From assembly GCA_022766245.1 (NCBI GenBank), contig JALEPL010000014.1, forward strand, positions 60,366 through 124,365: 64,000 nucleotides of DNA. Reading direction: 5' to 3'. The notes beneath the pieces were generated by a model, which did no database searches, was not told the DNA's origin, and saw nothing but the letters and a program-made list of their open reading frames with translations. Both the position numbers and the translations under genes were made by a program. How positions within the stretch are numbered: the stretch's first letter is position 1; each line of letters starts with the position of its first letter. This DNA is from Lachnospiraceae bacterium. Lineage in GTDB: Bacteria > Bacillota > Clostridia > Lachnospirales > Lachnospiraceae. This document shows, in pieces, positions 1-8,580 of the stretch.

Positions 1-226
1 GGAACAGGTGATTCCCATTCCCAGGGATATCCAGATGCACGATCAGTGGATCGGAGTAAAGTGTGATCTGAAGTATCATCGCACGGTATTGCTTGCAGAG
101 ACATTGCTGGATTATCGACGACACGAGGATAATGTGTCGGATTTTGGGCACAACACGCCATGGGTGATGATAAAAAATCGGTTAAAATTTCTTAATCGTT
201 TATTAAACCGTGGCATGGTTGGTTGA
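1..226 (+). CDS. C-terminal end of a family 2 glycosyltransferase (5' truncated)
   Basis: The reading frame is open from the window edge and ends at 226, so only about 74 C-terminal residues are present. The segment PRDIQMHDQWIG followed by LLDYRRHEDNVSD matches the end of GT2 (rhamnosyl- or WbbL-like) transferases, where a HDxW(I/L)G motif precedes a YRRHxxN motif. The enzyme would add a sugar to a cell-surface glycan at the inner membrane face. The following LCP, SGNH and MBOAT genes fit a surface-polysaccharide locus. The donor and acceptor cannot be told from this fragment. Confidence 0.7.
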   Translation, partial: EQVIPIPRDIQMHDQWIGVKCDLKYHRTVLLAETLLDYRRHEDNVSDFGHNTPWVMIKNRLKFLNRLLNRGMVG

Positions 227-251
227 CAGTGATTTTTTTTTAGTATATATT
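223..251 (+). promoter_or_regulatory. Sigma-A type promoter for the LCP gene
   Basis: TTGACA at 223-228, a 17-nt spacer and TATATT at 246-251. It overlaps the stop codon of the glycosyltransferase, so the LCP gene has its own promoter with a leader of about 33 nt. Confidence 0.7.
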
Positions 252-290
252 GGTATCTGTTCATAATATGATTACAAATGGGAGTAAGAT

Positions 291-1445
291 ATGGCTGATA
301 AAGCAAAGAAAAGTACAACTCGGAAAAAGAAATTGACAAAGAAACAGCGCGGGAAAAGAAAGCTGGTTTTATTTATTGTAGAGATTTTGGTGTTGCTGCT
401 TCTGGCAGGTGTTCTCTTTGTGGTGTCGAAGCTGAATTCCATGAATGAGGGAGAACTGGATGAGACAGACTTAGAGATTAATATTGATGAAGAGACGCAG
501 GAAATGCTGAAGGGGTACACCAATATTGCCTTGTTTGGTCTGGATAACCGCAGTAGCGGGAACTATGATACCGGTAACAGTGATGCCATCATGATTGCCA
601 GCATCAACAACGATACCAAGGAAGTGCGTATCGTATCGGTGTTCCGTGATTCTTATTTGGCTGTGGATGATAAGGACAGCCTGCGAAAGGTGAATTATGC
701 ATATGCACATGGTGGTCCCCAGGAGGCGGTAAAGGCACTGAATAAGAACCTGGATCTGAATATTACCGAGTATGTGGCAGTGGATTTCCAGGCTTTGGCT
801 ATGACTATCAATAAGTTGGGTGGAATCGAACTGACGATTACGGACGCGGAAGCAAACAATGAATATACCAGAGCATATATCGATGAGATGAATGAGAAGT
901 TTGGAGCAGGTGCGTCATATCTGCCCAGCGGGGAAAATGTCCATGTGGATGGATGGCAGGCTACTGCTTATGCCCGTCTGAGAGCTATTGGGGATGACTA
1001 TGGTCGTACCGAGCGTCAGAGAACCGTTATTACGAAGATGGTGGAAAAGGCGAAGCAGGCAGATTTGGCTACGCTGACGGGTATTATTAACGAGATGACA
1101 GATTATATCGGCACCAGCCTTTCTGCTTCTGAGATTATCGGTTTGGCAGCAAGCATGCAGGATTACGAATTGGTGGATACGCAGGGATGGCCGTTTAAAC
1201 TCACCACCGGTACGACTTCGGGTGGAGCATCTGTGGTAATCCCCACTGATCTGGAAACAAATGTCATTCTTCTGCACGAGTATCTGTTCGGTACGGATGG
1301 GTATGAGCCGTCGGATGTGGTCAGCACACTGAGCCAGCGCATTTCCGCTGATACGGGAACCAATGCGGACAGCACAGTAAGGGATACCACCCCGGAAGGA
1401 CTGGTGAATGCGGGAACTCCGGATACAGAAGAGGAAAGTGAATAA
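291..1445 (+). CDS. LCP (LytR-CpsA-Psr) family glycopolymer ligase
   Basis: This 384-residue protein has a Lys/Arg-rich cytoplasmic N-terminus, one membrane segment at about residues 25-47, and an extracellular LCP domain at about 75-260. Typical LCP features are NIALFGLDNR, SDAIMIASI, VFRDSYL, and the Arg-rich YARLRAIGDDYGRTERQR segment that binds the polyprenyl pyrophosphate head group. Family members transfer undecaprenyl-linked glycopolymers to peptidoglycan outside the cell. The C-terminal 60 residues are Thr/Glu-rich and look disordered. The position after a glycosyltransferase and before SGNH/MBOAT genes supports a surface-glycan role. LCP proteins were once annotated as transcription attenuators, but ligase is the better call. 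Confidence 0.9.
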   Translation: MADKAKKSTTRKKKLTKKQRGKRKLVLFIVEILVLLLLAGVLFVVSKLNSMNEGELDETDLEINIDEETQEMLKGYTNIALFGLDNRSSGNYDTGNSDAIMIASINNDTKEVRIVSVFRDSYLAVDDKDSLRKVNYAYAHGGPQEAVKALNKNLDLNITEYVAVDFQALAMTINKLGGIELTITDAEANNEYTRAYIDEMNEKFGAGASYLPSGENVHVDGWQATAYARLRAIGDDYGRTERQRTVITKMVEKAKQADLATLTGIINEMTDYIGTSLSASEIIGLAASMQDYELVDTQGWPFKLTTGTTSGGASVVIPTDLETNVILLHEYLFGTDGYEPSDVVSTLSQRISADTGTNADSTVRDTTPEGLVNAGTPDTEEESE

Positions 1446-1482
1446 AACGAAAACATATATGATACAGCAAAAGGGAGACAGT

Positions 1483-2520
1483 ATGGCAAAAAGGGTTTTG
1501 ATATGGTGCACAAAAGTAGTTGCAGCCGGAATCACAGCGTTTGGCATTCTGGCTCTTTTTTGCGTTTTTTATTATAATCCACCGGTACATGTGGCCTGTG
1601 AGGATGGTGCTACCTGTTACAAGAGAGAACCGGGAAGCTTTTGGGCACGGGGAACAGAGGGCTTTGCTTTGGGCCGAATTGATGAGAATGGGTATAATAA
1701 CAGCTATGAAGCTGGAACTGCAGGGGAGGATAAGCCTGGGAATATCGATATTTTGATGATGGGTTCCTCTCAGACGGAGGGATTGTATGTGGATGATGAC
1801 CGCTGTGCATCTTTTCTGTTAAATGAGAAGTTTGAGGAGGATGGTTCAAATTACCGGGTTTACAATATCGGTATGTCGGCTCATAATGTTTGCCAGAATG
1901 CCGATAATCTAAAGACTGCCATGTCTGTGTACGGACCTAAGCGTTATGTGGCCATGGAAATCAGTCAGATGTACTGTGAGGAATGGCAATATCGTGCAAT
2001 TGTGGATGGTACTTATGAGGAGGTCGTCTTACAGGAGTATCCTGAGATATTGGAATTCGCACAACGGATTCCCTATGTGAAGCTTTTGTATCAGCAGTAC
2101 AAGAATTATCAGAATCAGGACTTGATGGGGCCTCTTGGCACAGAGTCAGAGAATCCGGCTACAGCGGATGGACAGCAATGGATGGGGGCGCTGCTGGACT
2201 ATATGAATGAGCAGGTGAGAGCACAGGACTGCGCATTGATCATGTATTATATTCCACAGGTGGATTTTGATGGGGATGGCAATATCTATTTTGCGGCAGA
2301 GGACAGCAGCAGGGAGAATTTTGCGGCGATGTGTCAGGAACGCGGCATCCTTTTTGTGGATATGGCAGATCGGCTGCAGCAGGCTTATGAGGAGGAGTAT
2401 GTGGTGGGAGCAGGATTTTCGAATACCACAGTGGGATATGGACATCTGAATGAGCAGGGGCATGATATGCTTGCGGAGGGAATCTATGAGGCCATTACCG
2501 GAGAGGAGGCAAAACCATGA
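1483..2520 (+). CDS. SGNH-hydrolase-like membrane-anchored protein
   Basis: The start at 1483 is chosen because AAAGGGAGA lies just upstream; in-frame starts further upstream overlap the LCP gene. The 345-residue protein has an N-terminal membrane anchor (about residues 4-31). The segment IDILMMGSSQTEG at about 89-100 resembles the SGNH block I nucleophile region, and GYGHLNEQGH near residue 327 resembles the block V catalytic His region. SGNH proteins next to MBOAT genes (the DltD and AlgJ/AlgX pattern) take part in O-acylation of cell-surface polymers. The stop codon overlaps the MBOAT start by 4 bp, so the two are probably co-translated. The acyl group and acceptor are unknown. Confidence 0.75.
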   Translation: MAKRVLIWCTKVVAAGITAFGILALFCVFYYNPPVHVACEDGATCYKREPGSFWARGTEGFALGRIDENGYNNSYEAGTAGEDKPGNIDILMMGSSQTEGLYVDDDRCASFLLNEKFEEDGSNYRVYNIGMSAHNVCQNADNLKTAMSVYGPKRYVAMEISQMYCEEWQYRAIVDGTYEEVVLQEYPEILEFAQRIPYVKLLYQQYKNYQNQDLMGPLGTESENPATADGQQWMGALLDYMNEQVRAQDCALIMYYIPQVDFDGDGNIYFAAEDSSRENFAAMCQERGILFVDMADRLQQAYEEEYVVGAGFSNTTVGYGHLNEQGHDMLAEGIYEAITGEEAKP

Positions 2521-4022
2521 CCTTTGCAAGTGTGAGCTTTCTAATATTTTTTGCGTTGGTGATTTTTGCTCAGTGGTTGATTTATTATGTTCTGCCGTTG
2601 TCTCGGAAGAATCGCCGGAATGTGAGCCATGTTTTTTTGTGGATTGCCAGCTACGTGTTCTATGGCTGGTGGGATGCGCACTTTTTGACATTGCTTTTGG
2701 GGGTCACCCTGGTGGCCTTTTTTTCTGCTGCCCCAAAGGATGAAAAGCGACTGGCACAAAGCCGGGTGAGACTGGGGATCGGAGTAGGTGTTCCTCTGCT
2801 GGTGCTGGGCGTCTTCAAGTATTTTGATTTTTTTGTGGAGAGTTTCTGTCAGGCATTCGGCATCACACAGCCTGCAGGCTTGTCTCTGATTTTGCCGGTG
2901 GGAATCTCCTTTTATACCTTTCAGGCATTAAGCTATACCATTGATGTGTATCAGGGGAGACTTCCCCGGGAAAAAAGCTTTGTGCACTTCGCACTTTATA
3001 TCAGCTTCTTTCCGCAACTGGTGGCAGGCCCCATTGTAAAGGCGGCGGATTTCCTGCCGCAGCTGAATGAGGAACGTCGTGTGACGATGAAGCGTCTGGA
3101 AAAGGGAATGCAGATTTTTGTGTTCGGCATGTTGAAGAAGGTGGTACTGGCAGATAATCTTTCGATTTTTGTGGATGAGGTGTTTGAGACACCGGGGATG
3201 TTTTCCTCCGGTACCGTGGCACTGGCGGTGATTTCCTATGGGATTCAGATTTATATGGACTTTTCGGGATATTCCGATATGGCCATCGGCTGCGCCCATT
3301 GTCTGGGTTACGATCTGAATCGCAATTTCAACCTGCCCTATCTGTCCCAGAATGTTTCGGAGTTTTGGAAGCGATGGCACATCAGCCTTTCCACCTGGCT
3401 GCAGCAGTATCTGTACATTCCGCTGGGAGGGAATCGCCGGGGAAGGGTGCGCATGTACTGTAATCTCATGATCACCATGCTTTTGGGCGGTCTCTGGCAT
3501 GGCGCCGGCTGGAATTTTGTGATCTGGGGCGGCCTGCACGGGGCGGCGCTTTGCGTGCACAAAATGTTTCGCAGCAGCCGGAAAAAAGCCCAACATGATA
3601 GGGCTCCGGCAGCGGGAGAAAACGTCAAGGTGGCGGCGAAAGAGACGCCTTGCCCGGGGCGCATACTATGCATCCTGCTCACGGATATGTTCGTGTTGTT
3701 CTGTTGGATTTTCTTCCGGGCGGAAAGTCTGGGGCAGGCTGTAGCAGTGCTGGCGCAGCTTTTTGGCATGCGGGCTGGCGTGCGGCATATTTATTCCTGG
3801 AGTATTGTGGCATTGGTTCTGGTGGCAGTGTCTACTCTGGTGGCAGTGATTGCGTCTTACCGGGAAAACGGACAGGGAAGAGTATCAGGCACTGTGGATG
3901 GATTTTACCCGGTGCTGGATCTGAGCCGTTATTGGTCGCTCGTAATCTTTTTTGTAGAGATTGGTCTGATCCTGGGTCTGGCCTATGTGGGTGGAAGTCC
4001 GTTTATCTACTTCCAGTTTTAG
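2517..4022 (+). CDS. MBOAT family membrane O-acyltransferase (DltB/AlgI type)
   Basis: This 501-residue polytopic membrane protein carries the MBOAT signature. It has FWKRWHIS (His about 288), LSTWLQQYLYIPLGG, and LLGGLWHGAGWNFVIWG with the likely catalytic His at about 328. The spacing matches DltB/AlgI enzymes, which move acyl groups across the membrane onto extracellular D-alanyl or polysaccharide acceptors. A hydrophilic insert at about 352-380 is longer than usual. With the overlapping SGNH gene it forms a two-component O-acetylation or acylation unit for the upstream glycan. No dltA or dltC is nearby, so O-acetylation is more likely than D-alanylation. Confidence 0.9.
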   Translation: MTFASVSFLIFFALVIFAQWLIYYVLPLSRKNRRNVSHVFLWIASYVFYGWWDAHFLTLLLGVTLVAFFSAAPKDEKRLAQSRVRLGIGVGVPLLVLGVFKYFDFFVESFCQAFGITQPAGLSLILPVGISFYTFQALSYTIDVYQGRLPREKSFVHFALYISFFPQLVAGPIVKAADFLPQLNEERRVTMKRLEKGMQIFVFGMLKKVVLADNLSIFVDEVFETPGMFSSGTVALAVISYGIQIYMDFSGYSDMAIGCAHCLGYDLNRNFNLPYLSQNVSEFWKRWHISLSTWLQQYLYIPLGGNRRGRVRMYCNLMITMLLGGLWHGAGWNFVIWGGLHGAALCVHKMFRSSRKKAQHDRAPAAGENVKVAAKETPCPGRILCILLTDMFVLFCWIFFRAESLGQAVAVLAQLFGMRAGVRHIYSWSIVALVLVAVSTLVAVIASYRENGQGRVSGTVDGFYPVLDLSRYWSLVIFFVEIGLILGLAYVGGSPFIYFQF

Positions 4023-4068
4023 AGAAAACGTATAGATTGCAAAAGTAGTAGAAAGATATGATTGGTTC

Positions 4069-4077
4069 TGATATAAT
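4069..4077 (+). promoter_or_regulatory. Extended -10 promoter for glmS
   Basis: TGATATAAT (TGN plus TATAAT at 4072-4077). No good -35 hexamer lies 17 nt upstream (TAGAAA), which fits an extended -10 promoter. The predicted leader before glmS is about 75 nt. Confidence 0.45.
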
Positions 4078-4106
4078 AGCAGAGGAAAAATCACGGTTTT
4101 GCATTG

Positions 4107-4131
4107 GAACTGTGAAGGGACTGAACAGTTT
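4107..4131 (+). repeat. GAAGG-loop hairpin repeat in the glmS leader
   Basis: AACTGT (4108-4113), loop GAAGGGACTGA (4114-4124) and ACAGTT (4125-4130) form a 6-bp perfect stem with one further G-T pair. It belongs to the dispersed hairpin family found at six other places in this window. It lies between the glmS promoter and its ribosome site. No glmS ribozyme of the usual 150-200 nt length fits in this leader. Confidence 0.7.
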
Positions 4132-4156
4132 CAATAAAAATACAGGAGGGTTTCGT

Positions 4157-5983
4157 ATGTGTGGAATAGTAGGTTATATTGGAAAAAAACAGGCAGCTCC
4201 TATTTTGCTGGATGGTCTGTCAAAGCTGGAATACCGGGGCTATGATTCAGCCGGTATGGCGGTATACGATGGAGAGAAAATCAATATCTCTAAGGCTACC
4301 GGTCGTCTGAAGGTTCTTAGCGAACTGACTCATGAGGGGGCTACTCTGCCGGGATGTGTTGGAGTTGGTCACACACGCTGGGCTACCCATGGTGCACCCA
4401 CGGATACCAATGCGCATCCTCATTTTAATGAAAGCGGAACGATTGCAGTGGTTCACAATGGAATCATTGAGAACTACATAAAGCTGAAAAAGAAAATGAT
4501 GGAGAAAGGGTATACGTTTCATTCTGAGACAGATACCGAGGTAGTGGCACATTTGCTGGATTATTACTACAAGGGAGATCCGCTGGAGGCTATTACGAAG
4601 GTGATGCATCGTGTGGAGGGCTCTTATGCTCTGGGAATTATTTTTGCAGAGAAACCGGATGTAATCTATGCCGTGAGAAAGGATAGTCCGCTGATTGTGG
4701 GACGCAGTGAGGAGGGGAATCTCATTGCATCCGATGTGCCCGCTGTTTTGAAGTACACCAGAGAGGTGTATTTTATTGAGAATGAGGAGATCGCAAAGCT
4801 TTCCGAGCATGATATAACCTTCTTTAACGTGGACGGAGAGCCTATTGAGAAGGAATTAAAGAAGATCGAGTGGGATATCCATGCAGCAGAAAAGGGCGGT
4901 TATGAGCATTTCATGCTGAAGGAAATGTATGAGCAGCCGGCTACGGTGCGTGATACCATCAACCCCCGTATCAAGGATGGACAGATTGTCATCGAGGAGC
5001 TGGGCATGAGCGATGACGAGATTCGTGCGATTAAGAAGATTCATATGGTAGCTTGTGGTTCTGCTTATCATACCGGTTTTACCAATAAATACGTTTTTGA
5101 AGGACTGGCAAGGATCCCGGTGGAGGTAGATCTGGCATCTGAGTTTCGTTACCGTGACCCGATTCTCGAGGAGGGCGAGTTGGTGATTGTCATCAGTCAG
5201 TCCGGTGAGACGGCGGATACCTTGGCAGCACTTCGAATGGCAAAGGAGCGTGGATGCAGAACCCTGGGAATCGTCAACGTGGTGGGAAGCTCCATTGCAA
5301 GAGAGGCCGACAATGTAATGTATACCTGGGCAGGACCGGAAATCGCAGTGGCAACCACCAAGGCATATTCGGCTCAGCTGGTGGCACAGTATCTGCTGGC
5401 AATCAAGTTTGCACAGGTGAGGGGGCGGATTGATCAGGCACAGGTGGATGAGATGCTGAAAGATTTAAAGAAGCTTCCGGAGCAGATTGAGATGCTTTTG
5501 AGCAACAAGGAGAAAATCCAAAAGTTTGCGAACCGATATATTGCGGCAAAGGATGTTTTCTTTATCGGAAGAGGAATTGATTATGCTATTTCCATGGAGG
5601 GATCCCTGAAACTGAAGGAGATTTCCTATATCCATTCAGAGGCGTATGCAGCCGGTGAGTTGAAGCATGGAACGATTTCTCTGATCGAGGAGGGTACACC
5701 GGTGATCGCAGTGGCCACTCAGGATGATCTGCTGAAAAAGACCATCAGCAATATTGTGGAGGTTCGTACCAGAGGTGCATTTGTTATGGCTGTCACCAAT
5801 GCAGGCAATACCGAGATTGAGAAGACAGCGGACTATGTGATTTATATTCCTCAGACGAACCGCTACTTTACCAATTCCCTGGCAATTATTCCGCTGCAGC
5901 TTTTCAGTTACTATGTATCTGTGGGCAAGGGCTGTGATGTGGATAAACCGCGTAATCTGGCAAAGTCTGTGACGGTGGAGTAA
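4157..5983 (+). CDS. glmS: Glutamine--fructose-6-phosphate aminotransferase (isomerizing)
   Basis: It converts fructose-6-phosphate and glutamine to glucosamine-6-phosphate, the first step of amino-sugar synthesis for peptidoglycan. The start at 4157 puts the catalytic Cys directly after Met (MCGIVGYIG), as the Ntn glutaminase domain requires, and AGGAGGG precedes it at 4144-4150. The 608-residue length is standard. The glutaminase domain covers about 1-220 (HTRWATHG, HNGIIENY), followed by two SIS isomerase domains (SQSGETADT; GRGIDYAISMEGSLKLKE) ending in KPRNLAKSVTVE. Many Bacillota glmS genes have a ribozyme leader, but here the leader is short and contains a dispersed hairpin instead. 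Confidence 0.97.
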   Translation: MCGIVGYIGKKQAAPILLDGLSKLEYRGYDSAGMAVYDGEKINISKATGRLKVLSELTHEGATLPGCVGVGHTRWATHGAPTDTNAHPHFNESGTIAVVHNGIIENYIKLKKKMMEKGYTFHSETDTEVVAHLLDYYYKGDPLEAITKVMHRVEGSYALGIIFAEKPDVIYAVRKDSPLIVGRSEEGNLIASDVPAVLKYTREVYFIENEEIAKLSEHDITFFNVDGEPIEKELKKIEWDIHAAEKGGYEHFMLKEMYEQPATVRDTINPRIKDGQIVIEELGMSDDEIRAIKKIHMVACGSAYHTGFTNKYVFEGLARIPVEVDLASEFRYRDPILEEGELVIVISQSGETADTLAALRMAKERGCRTLGIVNVVGSSIAREADNVMYTWAGPEIAVATTKAYSAQLVAQYLLAIKFAQVRGRIDQAQVDEMLKDLKKLPEQIEMLLSNKEKIQKFANRYIAAKDVFFIGRGIDYAISMEGSLKLKEISYIHSEAYAAGELKHGTISLIEEGTPVIAVATQDDLLKKTISNIVEVRTRGAFVMAVTNAGNTEIEKTADYVIYIPQTNRYFTNSLAIIPLQLFSYYVSVGKGCDVDKPRNLAKSVTVE

Positions 5984-6076
5984 TAGGCATAAATTTATCA
6001 AAGAATAAACACAAAACGAACACATTTACTGGGTATCATTTTAACTAGATAAAGGGAGAAGAAAGGGGTAATTGAT

Positions 6077-7381
6077 ATGGATTACAATAATAACAGTTAT
6101 AATGGACAGTATAGTGGTTCGGATTCCTACAACACAGGCACGCAGTATACAGCGTCAAACAATGAACCGCCGAAAAAGAAAAAAGGCGGATTTGGCAAGA
6201 CCATGGCAAAATGTGTTGCCATTGCACTGACCTTTGGCTTGGTGGCCGGAAGTGCATTTTGTGGAACAGCCAGCTTTTGGAAAAATGTATTAGGTGATGA
6301 CCAGCAGAGCAGCAGCGCGGTCTTGTCACAGACGGACAGTAATGTGGTAAAGACCAATACCACCATTCCCAACAGTGCGCAGGGGCTTACGGATGTATCC
6401 GATGTGGTGGAGGAGGTAATGCCTTCCATCGTAGCAATCACCAATATGAGTGAAATAACCTATCGTACCTGGTTTGGCCAGAGCCAGACTCAGCAGAGTG
6501 AGAGCTGTGGATCAGGAATCATTGTCAGCCAGGATGACAAGAATATTTATATTGCCACCAACAATCATGTGGTTTCGGATGCGACGACACTGACGGTAAA
6601 GTTCGTGGATGAGTCCACAGCCAGCGCAGAGGTGAAGGGAACCAATCCGGGCAGTGATCTGGCAGTGGTTGCCGTGGCACTCAGTGATTTGTCTTCTGAT
6701 ACGATTTCTGCTATCCATGTGGCGACACTGGGCGATTCGGATTCCCTCAGCGTAGGTGAGTCAGCCATTGCCATCGGAAATGCATTGGGTTATGGTCAGT
6801 CTGTCACCACCGGTGTCATCAGTGCTCTGAATCGTGAGGTAACTGTGACGGATGAAATGTCCGGAACCAGTGTAACCAACGAACTGTTACAGACGGATGC
6901 AGCTATTAACCCGGGAAACAGTGGTGGTGCATTGCTGAATGCAAAGGGCGAAGTGATCGGTATTAATTCTGTGAAGTATTCCAGCACCGAAGTGGAAGGT
7001 GTAGGTTATGCCATCCCTATCAATACCGCTTCCCCTATTATCGAAAAAATGATCAACCGTGATGTGGTAGATGAATCCAAATCAGCATATCTGGGTATCA
7101 ACGGTGTGGATGTGTCCAACTCAGTATCCCAGACCTATAATATGCCGGAAGGCGTCTATCTTTACAAAGTAAACGAAAACTCCCCGGCTGAAGAGGCAGG
7201 CCTGCTGGCCGGAGATATCATCACATCCTTTGACGGAACCGCCGTATCTACCACCAAGGAACTGGAGAGTGCAATGCAGTACTGTGCAGCCGGTGATACT
7301 GTAGAGGTAGTGTTCCAGCGGGCAGAAAACGGAGCTTATCAGGAGAAGACAGTGTCTGTGAAGCTGGGAAGTAAGAATTAA
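6077..7381 (+). CDS. HtrA/DegP-like membrane-anchored serine protease with PDZ domain
   Basis: The 434-residue protein has an Asn/Tyr-rich cytoplasmic tail, a membrane segment at about 42-64, a trypsin-like protease domain at about 105-320 and a C-terminal PDZ domain at about 335-430. The likely catalytic triad is His164 (TNNHVVSD), Asp194 (GSDLAVVAV) and Ser282 (NPGNSGGALL). HtrA proteases degrade misfolded extracytoplasmic proteins under envelope stress. AAAGGGG at 6062-6068 supports the start. A strong terminator follows the gene. HtrA, DegP and DegS names are not separated by sequence alone in this group. Confidence 0.93.
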   Translation: MDYNNNSYNGQYSGSDSYNTGTQYTASNNEPPKKKKGGFGKTMAKCVAIALTFGLVAGSAFCGTASFWKNVLGDDQQSSSAVLSQTDSNVVKTNTTIPNSAQGLTDVSDVVEEVMPSIVAITNMSEITYRTWFGQSQTQQSESCGSGIIVSQDDKNIYIATNNHVVSDATTLTVKFVDESTASAEVKGTNPGSDLAVVAVALSDLSSDTISAIHVATLGDSDSLSVGESAIAIGNALGYGQSVTTGVISALNREVTVTDEMSGTSVTNELLQTDAAINPGNSGGALLNAKGEVIGINSVKYSSTEVEGVGYAIPINTASPIIEKMINRDVVDESKSAYLGINGVDVSNSVSQTYNMPEGVYLYKVNENSPAEEAGLLAGDIITSFDGTAVSTTKELESAMQYCAAGDTVEVVFQRAENGAYQEKTVSVKLGSKN

Positions 7382-7385
7382 CAGG

Positions 7386-7404
7386 CTGTGAAGGTAATGA
7401 ACAG
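7386..7404 (+). repeat. GAAGG-loop hairpin repeat after htrA
   Basis: CTGT, loop GAAGGTAATGA (7390-7400), ACAG: a short version of the dispersed hairpin with only 4 paired bases, beginning 4 nt after the htrA stop codon. Confidence 0.5.
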
Positions 7405-7442
7405 ATACGAATAATTATTCTGTCGTAAATATAATTTTTGAA

Positions 7443-7487
7443 GCGCATCCGGAGAGTGGGATAGGACTTTCCGGATGCGCTTTTTTT
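7443..7487 (+). terminator. Rho-independent terminator after htrA
   Basis: GCGCATCCGGA (7443-7453) pairs perfectly with TCCGGATGCGC (7470-7480), followed by seven T residues. Confidence 0.9.
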
Positions 7488-7524
7488 CGGATTAATAGAG
7501 AGGTACGCAGTTTCAAAAAATTCC

Positions 7525-7553
7525 TTGCGGAACATACGCAGGATTATTATAAT
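7525..7553 (+). promoter_or_regulatory. Promoter for the nucleotidyltransferase operon
   Basis: TTGCGG (7525-7530), 17-nt spacer, TATAAT (7548-7553). The transcript would include the hairpin at 7603-7623. Confidence 0.6.
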
Positions 7554-7602
7554 AAGAGTATATTTTTTCATGCTGATGTCATGGAATTACAGAAAAGAAA
7601 AA

Positions 7603-7623
7603 GTATCTGTTCAGAACAGATAC
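7603..7623 (+). repeat. Short-loop hairpin related to the dispersed repeat family
   Basis: GTATCTGTTC, one A, then GAACAGATAC: a perfect 10-bp inverted repeat with a single-base centre. The right arm matches the right arm of the GAAGG-loop hairpins. It ends 25 nt before the nucleotidyltransferase start. Confidence 0.65.
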
Positions 7624-7648
7624 AAATAATTACACAAGGGAGAAATGG

Positions 7649-8563
7649 ATGAAGACTACATTAGTGATTATGGCGGCCGGAATCGGCTCACGTTTTGGCG
7701 GCGGTATCAAACAGTTAGAGAAGATGGGACCAAATGGAGAAATTATTATGGATTACTCCATTTATGATGCCAGAGAGGCCGGTTTCGATAAAGTGGTATT
7801 TATTATCCGAAAGGATATCGAGCAGGATTTCAAGACAATCATTGGTGACCGTATTGCCAGTCAGATTGATGTGGACTATGTGTTCCAGAATATTGCAGAC
7901 ATTCCGGAAGGCTTTACCGTGCCGGAGGGACGGACGAAGCCATGGGGCACCGGTCAGGCAGTTCTTTGCTGCCGTGGTGTGGTGAAGGAGCCCTTTGTGG
8001 TAATCAATGCGGATGACTATTATGGCAAGGAGGCTTTTGTGCACATGCATGAATTCCTGGTGAATCATCAGGAGGCTGACGGATTTTTCCAGATGGGAAT
8101 GGCTGGCTATATCTTAAAAAATACCCTTAGCGAAAACGGAACGGTTACCCGTGGTGTATGCGTGGTGGACGATCAGGAGAATCTGACTGAGATTATTGAA
8201 ACTACGGGCATTCAGGAATCCGAGGGACGAATTGTCTGTGAGAATGAGGATGTGCAGAAGTGGATTACTGCTGATGTGAATGTGTCAATGAATATGTGGG
8301 CAGCTTATCCGGATTTTCTGGACTATCTGGCAGAGGGATTCTGTGAGTTTTTAGGAAATATTGAAGACAATCCGCTGAAAAAAGAGTATCTGCTCCCCAC
8401 CATCGTAGGCCAGCTTTTAGAGGAAAAGAAAGCGCAGGTTAAGGTGTACGAGACACGGGATAAGTGGTTTGGCGTGACCTATATGGAGGATAAGCCTGCG
8501 GTGGTGGCATCCATTAAAAAGCTCATCGCAGATGGCATCTACCCGGAAAAGCTTTGGTTATAA
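7649..8563 (+). CDS. NTP_transferase family sugar-phosphate nucleotidyltransferase
   Basis: This 304-residue cytoplasmic protein starts with TLVIMAAGIGSRFGGGIKQL, a nucleotide-binding loop of the (G/A)AGxGxR type with a following Lys, as in the NTP_transferase fold. The segments VINADDYYGKEAF (metal-binding Asp pair) and WFGVTYMEDKP support it. Such enzymes activate sugar-1-phosphates to nucleotide sugars. The sequence does not match RmlA, GalU or GlmU closely, so the substrate is not assigned. It is followed after 17 bp by the carbamate kinase gene, with which it probably shares a transcript although no pathway links them. Confidence 0.75.
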   Translation: MKTTLVIMAAGIGSRFGGGIKQLEKMGPNGEIIMDYSIYDAREAGFDKVVFIIRKDIEQDFKTIIGDRIASQIDVDYVFQNIADIPEGFTVPEGRTKPWGTGQAVLCCRGVVKEPFVVINADDYYGKEAFVHMHEFLVNHQEADGFFQMGMAGYILKNTLSENGTVTRGVCVVDDQENLTEIIETTGIQESEGRIVCENEDVQKWITADVNVSMNMWAAYPDFLDYLAEGFCEFLGNIEDNPLKKEYLLPTIVGQLLEEKKAQVKVYETRDKWFGVTYMEDKPAVVASIKKLIADGIYPEKLWL

Positions 8564-8580
8564 TAGAGGAGGAAAACGAT

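Noticed and set aside
915..1547. Long - strand open frame opposite the LCP gene
   Set aside because: It is antisense to a well-supported LCP gene, has unlikely composition (many His, Ser and Arg) and no start signal.
4058..4156. glmS start at 4058
   Set aside because: The catalytic Cys must follow the initiator Met; only the ATG at 4157 gives this, with AGGAGGG upstream.
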